Shown here: positions 31,804 through 35,817 of the stretch, piece by piece | How positions within the stretch are numbered: the stretch's first letter is position 1 | Layout: each line of letters begins with the position of its first letter | From: Deltaproteobacteria bacterium Ga0077550 | GTDB taxonomy: Bacteria; Myxococcota_A; Polyangia; Nannocystales; Nannocystaceae | DNA: 35,817 bases | Reading direction: 5' to 3' | Assembly: GCA_001464385.1 (NCBI GenBank) | Contig: LNFB01000049.1 | Location: 1-35,817 of the forward strand | Notes under the pieces: generated by a model | Seen by the model: the letters and a program-made list of their open reading frames with translations, nothing else | Told to the model about the DNA's origin: nothing | Databases searched by the model: none | Made by a program: the position numbers and the translations under genes

Positions 31804-33684
31804 ATGAACGACGACCCCCACGCGCCGCTGCGCGACGACGTGCGCCTGCTCGGTCGACTCCTCGGGGAGCAGCTGCGCACGCTCGCGGGCGACGCGGTGT
31901 TCGAGAGCGTCGAGCAGATCCGGGCGCTGGCGAAGGACGCCCGCGCGTCGGACGATCCCGAGTCGACGTCGTGGCGCGCGCTCGATGCGGTGCTGACGTC
32001 GCTGCCGGCCGAGCGCGCGACCGCGGTGGCGCGGGCGTTCGCGCAGTTCCTGGCGCTGGCGAACCTCGCTGAGCAACACCACCGCGGGCGGCGTCGGCTC
32101 GCGCACCGCAGCGAGGGCCAGCGCGGCTCGCTCGCGGCCGTGCTGCCGCTCTTGCTCGGCGAAGGGATCTCCCCCCACGCACTGCGCGAGGCGGTGATCG
32201 GGCTCGACATAGACCTGGTGTTCACCGCCCACCCGACCGAGGTCATGCGGCGCACGATGCTGATCAAGGAGCGGCGCATCGAGGCGCTGCTGACCGAGCA
32301 CGACCGGGCCGGGCTCGACGCCGGCGAGCGCGAGGCGCTGGCCGCCGCGCTGCGCCGCGAGATCGCGGCGGTGTGGGCGACCGACGAGTTCCGCCCCAAG
32401 CGACCCACGCCCGAGCACGAGGCGCGCGGCGGCTTCGCGGTGATCGAGCACGTGCTGTGGGACGCGATCCCGGCGATCGTGCGCGAGCTCGACGCCCATG
32501 TCGTCGCGCACACCGGCGAGCGCCTGCCCGCCGAGATCGCGCCGATCCGCTTCGGCTCGTGGATGGGTGGCGATCGCGACGGCAACCCCAACGTCACGGC
32601 GGTCTCGACCCGGCGCGTGATCCTGCTGGCGCGATGGATGGCCGCGGATCTCTACCTGCGCGAGATCGCCGAGCTCGCCGAGGAGCTGTCGATGAACTGC
32701 GCCGACGACGAGCTACGCGCGGTGGTCGGCGACGCGTGGGAGCCGTACCGCGCGCTGCTGCACGGGGTCGAGCGGCGGCTGCGGGCCACGCGGACTTGGG
32801 CCGAGGCCGGGCTCGACGCCGGGCTCGAGGGCCTGACGCCGCCCGCCGAGGTCTACGTCGACGCCGACGAGCTCGCGGCTGCGCTGCGGCTGTGCCACCT
32901 TTCGCTGCACCGCTGTGGCCTCGGCGAGATCGCCGACGCTCGACTGCTCGACACGATGCGCCGCGTCGCGTGCTTCGGCGTGACGCTGGTGAAGCTCGAT
33001 CTTCGCCAGGACGCGGCCCGCCACACCGAGGCCCTCGCCGAGATCACGACCGCGCTGGGCCTGGGCAGCTACGCGGCGTGGGCCGAGGTCGAGCGGCAGG
33101 CGTTCCTGCTGCGCGAGATCGACGGTCGACGTCCGCTCTTGCCCCGGGACTTCGCGCCGAGCCCCGCGGTGCGCGAGGTCCTCGACACCTTCGCGGTCGC
33201 GGCGGCCGCACCACCGTCCAGCCTCGGCGCGTATGTCATCTCGATGGCGAGCGCGCCGTCCGACGTGCTGGCGGTCGAGCTCTTGCAGCGCGAGGCCGGC
33301 AACCGATCGCCGCAGCGCGTCGTGCCGCTGTTCGAGACGGTCGAGGATCTCGACGGCGGCGGCGAGGCCATCCGCGCGCTCCTCTCGATCCCCGAGTACC
33401 GCGCGATGATCGGCGGCAAGCAGGAGGTCATGATCGGCTACTCCGACTCGGCCAAGCGCGCCGGTCGCCTCGCGGCGGCGTGGAGCCTGTACCGCGCGCA
33501 GGAGGCGATCGTCGCGGTCGCGCGCGAGCACGACGTGGCGCTGACGCTCTTCCACGGTCGTGGCGGCACGGTCGGCCGCGGCGGCGGCAACACGTACGAG
33601 GCGGTGCTCTCGCAGCCGCCCGGCGCGGTGTGCGCGCGTGGAAGCGGTGCACATTGCTGCGGGCCGTCGAGAAACCTCGCGTGA
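31804..33684 (+). pseudogene. ppc: Phosphoenolpyruvate carboxylase, 3'-truncated
   Basis: 626 codons; intact enzymes have about 880-950. The first two thirds are well conserved: DIDLVFTAHPTEVMRRT (catalytic His region), GSWMGGDRDGNPNVT, VMIGYSDSAKRAG and LFHGRGGTVGRGGG with the essential Arg. Homology ends at AVLSQPPGAV (codon 609, about 33630), where other enzymes continue with a conserved 'GRLRVTEQGE' segment. The last 17 codons are unrelated. Missing are the C-terminal PEP/bicarbonate-site helices, the LRAIPWVF segment and the final QNTG. The product would not fold into an active tetramer. The enzyme normally makes oxaloacetate from PEP and bicarbonate. ATG at 31804 follows AGGA; ATG at 31795 is also possible. 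The junction abuts the ECF sigma promoter region. Confidence 0.85.
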
Positions 33685-33737
33685 CCTGGTGCGAGTGGAC
33701 GACGTAGGCGAGCCGCGCCCGCTCAGCGCTTCGCCGC

Positions 33738-33743
33738 TATACT
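33738..33743 (+). promoter_or_regulatory. -10-like TATACT for the ECF sigma/kinase pair
   Basis: TATACT ends 10 nt before the ATG at 33754, so the leader is only a few bases. It is the closest match to TATAAT in the window. No clear -35 is seen. Confidence 0.55.
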
Positions 33744-33753
33744 GCGTCGGACA

Positions 33754-34359
33754 ATGCTCGAGGCGTGCGACGCAGAGCTCGTTGGGCGTTGGAACGCGGG
33801 CGACGATGCCGCCCGCGCCGCGCTGTTCGAGCGCCACTACGCGAGCGTCGAGCGCTTCTTCTCGGTGAAGGTGCCGCGGGCGGCCCGCGATCTCACCCAG
33901 CAGACGTTCTTGGCCTGCATCGAGCTGTTGCCCCGCCTCGCGCAGCCCGAGAGCTTCCGTGCGTTCCTGTTCGGCGTCGCGCGCAACGAGTTGCTCCGGC
34001 ACCTGCGATCGGCGGGCCGCGAGGAAGCCCGTCTGCATCCCTACGAGACTCGACCGGGCGGCGCAGGCATCACGCCCAGCGGGATCGTTGCGCGCCACGA
34101 GATCCAATGGCTGGTGCTGCGCGCGCTCGAGACCCTGCCCGTCGATCTGCGCATCGCCCTCGAGATGCATTACTGGGAGGCGATGACCTCGTCGGAAATC
34201 GCGGTGGTCTTGCGCGTGCCTCCGAGCACCGTGACGACGCGGCTGTCGCGGGCTCGCGCGCGACTGGCCGCGCGTGTCGCCGAGCTCGGCGCTCCGGCGC
34301 AGGCACTCACCGAGTCGGAACTCGAACGCTGGACCTGTGCGCTCGTGCAACCGCCATGA
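33754..34359 (+). CDS. ECF-type sigma factor with non-acidic region 2.2
   Basis: 201 residues. Region 2 (about 20-75): ALFERHYASVERFFSVKVP, then RAARDLTQQTFLACIELLP and FRAFLFGVARNELLRHLRS. Region 4 (about 128-180): LPVDLRIALEMHYWEAMTSS, EIAVVLRVPPSTVTTRLSRA. The 2.2 motif is normally DAEDLVQEVF, whose acids contact the RNA polymerase beta' subunit. Here it reads AARDLTQQTF (residues 43-52): two of three acids are gone, the third is followed by Thr48, and Thr51 is next. In Vibrio EcfP, which also lacks these acids, a Ser/Thr kinase (PknT) restores charge by phosphorylating a Thr. The kinase here overlaps the sigma stop codon (ATGA), which fits that mechanism. No anti-sigma gene is adjacent. 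Confidence 0.93.
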   Translation: MLEACDAELVGRWNAGDDAARAALFERHYASVERFFSVKVPRAARDLTQQTFLACIELLPRLAQPESFRAFLFGVARNELLRHLRSAGREEARLHPYETRPGGAGITPSGIVARHEIQWLVLRALETLPVDLRIALEMHYWEAMTSSEIAVVLRVPPSTVTTRLSRARARLAARVAELGAPAQALTESELERWTCALVQPP

Positions 34360-35817
34360 GCCGTCGCACCGCGCCAACCCTAGGGACGACACCGCTCACT
34401 CCGGCTCGCTTTGCCCTGCAGCCGGGAACCCAGATCAGTCGCTACCAGATCGTCCGCGGCCTCGCACGCGGCGGCATGGGCGAGGTCTACCTGGCGCGGC
34501 TGCACGTCGCCGGCGGCCACAAGCTCGTCGCGCTCAAGCGCATGCGCTCCGAGCACATGGACGACGCCGACGTGCGCGCGATGTTCTTGCGCGAGGCCAG
34601 CCTCGCATTGCGCCTCGATCACAGCGGGATCGCCCAGGTCCTCGACGTGGTCGAGCTCGATGGTGAGCACTGCCTGGTGATGGAGTACGTGCACGGCCGC
34701 AGCGCCCGCGACATTCTGCGGACCCAGCCCACCGGGGCCAGGCTATCGCTGGGCGCCGCGCTGTCGATCATCATCGAAGCCGCGGCCGCGCTGCAGTACG
34801 TGCACGAGCTGACCGCGGACGACGGCTCGCCGCTTGGCCTGGTGCATCGCGACATCTCGCCCGAGAACGTCATGGTGCGGTTCGACGGCGGGATCAAGCT
34901 GATCGATTTCGGCATCGCACGGATCTCGGCGCAGACCATCGCGACCCAGGTCGGCGTCCTCAAGGGGAAGATCGGGTACATGTCGCCCGAGCAGCTGCGG
35001 CAGGACCCGATCGACCGACGCAGCGACATCTTCCAGCTCGGCGTCCTGGCCTACGAGCTGAGCACGGCGCAGCGCGTCTTCGAGGGCGACAACTTCGCGG
35101 CGATCATGAACAGCGTGTTGTCCGGCGAGGTCCGGTCGCCATCGGTGCGCGACGCCGAGTATCCAAAAGCGTTGGCAGAGATCATCGGGCGAGCGCTCGC
35201 GTTCGAGCCCGAGGATCGCTACGCCACTGCCGAGGCCTTCCGCCGCGACTTGGTCGCGTTCGCAGCTACCGCGGGGATCGAGCATGGCCACGCCGTGGTC
35301 GCCGGCGAGCTGCGACGCATCTTCGGACCCTCGACGCCACCGCGACTCGACGACCTCGACGAGCGCACAGTCGGGGTTGGTCCGCCAACCTCGGTGTCGT
35401 CGGGCGGACGGGGCGCGATCGCGATCGTGCTCGGCGTCGGACTCGGCGTCGCGGCGAGCATCGAAGCCGCCGCCGTCGAGCGAGCAACGACCGAGACCAT
35501 GATGATGGCGCACCACCGACGCTACGTCGGCCTGGGCCTCGGAGGATCGGCGTGTGCCGTGCTGGGGCTCGCGCTGCTCGGACTGGCGCGCGCACGTCGT
35601 GGCCGATCCACGGCGGCCGCGCTGCCGCTGCTCGTCGGGCCGCTTGGTTGCAGTGCTCCGCAGTTCGAGTGCCTCGATGCGAATGCCTGCGACCTCACGC
35701 CGGGCGGCTGGTGCGACGCCGAGGCGCGACGATGCGCCTATCCCGACCAGGCCTGTCCGAGTGGCGCGCGGCTCGGACCGCTGGCCGGCCCCGACGCGCA
35801 GGCGTGCGTCGAAGAGC
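34356..35817 (+). CDS. Transmembrane Ser/Thr kinase with extracytoplasmic Cys module, 3' end outside window
   Basis: 487 codons, open to the right edge. ATG overlaps the sigma stop (ATGA). Kinase domain about 28-300: ARGGMGEVYLAR, Lys61 in LVALKRM, VHRDISPENVMV (Asp166), LIDFGIARI (Asp184), GYMSPEQL; catalytic residues complete. Two hydrophobic segments (353-370 and about 391-410), then RARRGRS, a third short hydrophobic stretch ALPLLVGPLGC that resembles a lipobox, and a Cys-rich module FECLDANACDLTPGGWC, CAYPDQACPSGARLGP. The latter resembles the 'CSFPDxxCPSGRRY..LAG' module of myxobacterial lipoproteins, so the kinase looks fused to a surface sensor. Its likely target is the ECF sigma factor encoded directly upstream (inference). 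Confidence 0.93.
   Translation, partial: MSRRTAPTLGTTPLTPARFALQPGTQISRYQIVRGLARGGMGEVYLARLHVAGGHKLVALKRMRSEHMDDADVRAMFLREASLALRLDHSGIAQVLDVVELDGEHCLVMEYVHGRSARDILRTQPTGARLSLGAALSIIIEAAAALQYVHELTADDGSPLGLVHRDISPENVMVRFDGGIKLIDFGIARISAQTIATQVGVLKGKIGYMSPEQLRQDPIDRRSDIFQLGVLAYELSTAQRVFEGDNFAAIMNSVLSGEVRSPSVRDAEYPKALAEIIGRALAFEPEDRYATAEAFRRDLVAFAATAGIEHGHAVVAGELRRIFGPSTPPRLDDLDERTVGVGPPTSVSSGGRGAIAIVLGVGLGVAASIEAAAVERATTETMMMAHHRRYVGLGLGGSACAVLGLALLGLARARRGRSTAAALPLLVGPLGCSAPQFECLDANACDLTPGGWCDAEARRCAYPDQACPSGARLGPLAGPDAQACVEE

Overview
The window is very GC-rich DNA that looks like a myxobacterium (phylum Myxococcota), most like the Nannocystis/Plesiocystis side of the group. Three things support this. 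Two proteins end in a MYXO-CTERM-type tail (Gly/Cys motif, hydrophobic stretch, Arg cluster). Three Hanks-type Ser/Thr kinases and an FHA-domain enhancer-binding protein are present. About 17 of the roughly 33 genes encode predicted lipoproteins whose lipobox cysteine is followed by 30-100 residues of Ser/Thr/Gly/Asp-rich linker. The species assignment is inference.

Layout. 1-2018 (minus): a Kazal-domain MYXO-CTERM protein overlapping a propeller-like lipoprotein that runs off the left edge. 2080-4394 (plus): a membrane protein, then a small lipoprotein with 15-residue repeats, 2 nt ahead of a JmjC/cupin-8 oxygenase gene. 4545-7196 (minus): a right-handed beta-helix MYXO-CTERM protein, a YrdC/Sua5-family protein and an RRM protein. 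7303-11898: a propeller lipoprotein, a scar where two divergent genes have both lost their 5' halves (about 8910), a pectate-lyase-like lipoprotein and a jelly-roll-like lipoprotein. 11912-16710 (minus): four genes, a transmembrane Ser/Thr kinase, a TPR protein, an FHA-sigma54 activator and an RCC1-repeat lipoprotein. 16768-24228: Kelch-like lipoprotein, outer-membrane barrel, Cys-rich lipoprotein, a secreted dikinase-like (phosphohistidine + PEP-synthase ATP-grasp) lipoprotein paired with a propeller lipoprotein, and a DUF3124 lipoprotein. 24259-28522 (minus): a kinase fused to a formylglycine-generating-enzyme-like domain, a VWA lipoprotein and a small Cys-rich lipoprotein. 28656-31757: four more lipoproteins. 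31804-35817 (plus): a PEP carboxylase gene cut off after about two thirds, then an ECF sigma factor overlapping a transmembrane Ser/Thr kinase that runs off the right edge.

How the genes work together. Most of the window supplies the cell envelope with surface lipoproteins, putative polysaccharide lyases and anchored proteins. Regulation is by Ser/Thr phosphorylation. One kinase sits in an operon with an FHA (phosphothreonine-reading) sigma54 activator. Another overlaps an ECF sigma factor whose normally acidic region 2.2 motif has lost its charges and carries Thr residues, which suggests a sigma factor switched on by phosphorylation.

Many start codons lie only 5-10 nt downstream of a TAnnnT hexamer and lack a Shine-Dalgarno sequence, so leaderless transcription appears common here. 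I see no tRNA, rRNA, CRISPR array, insertion sequence or convincing intrinsic terminator. No gap between genes exceeds 300 bases.
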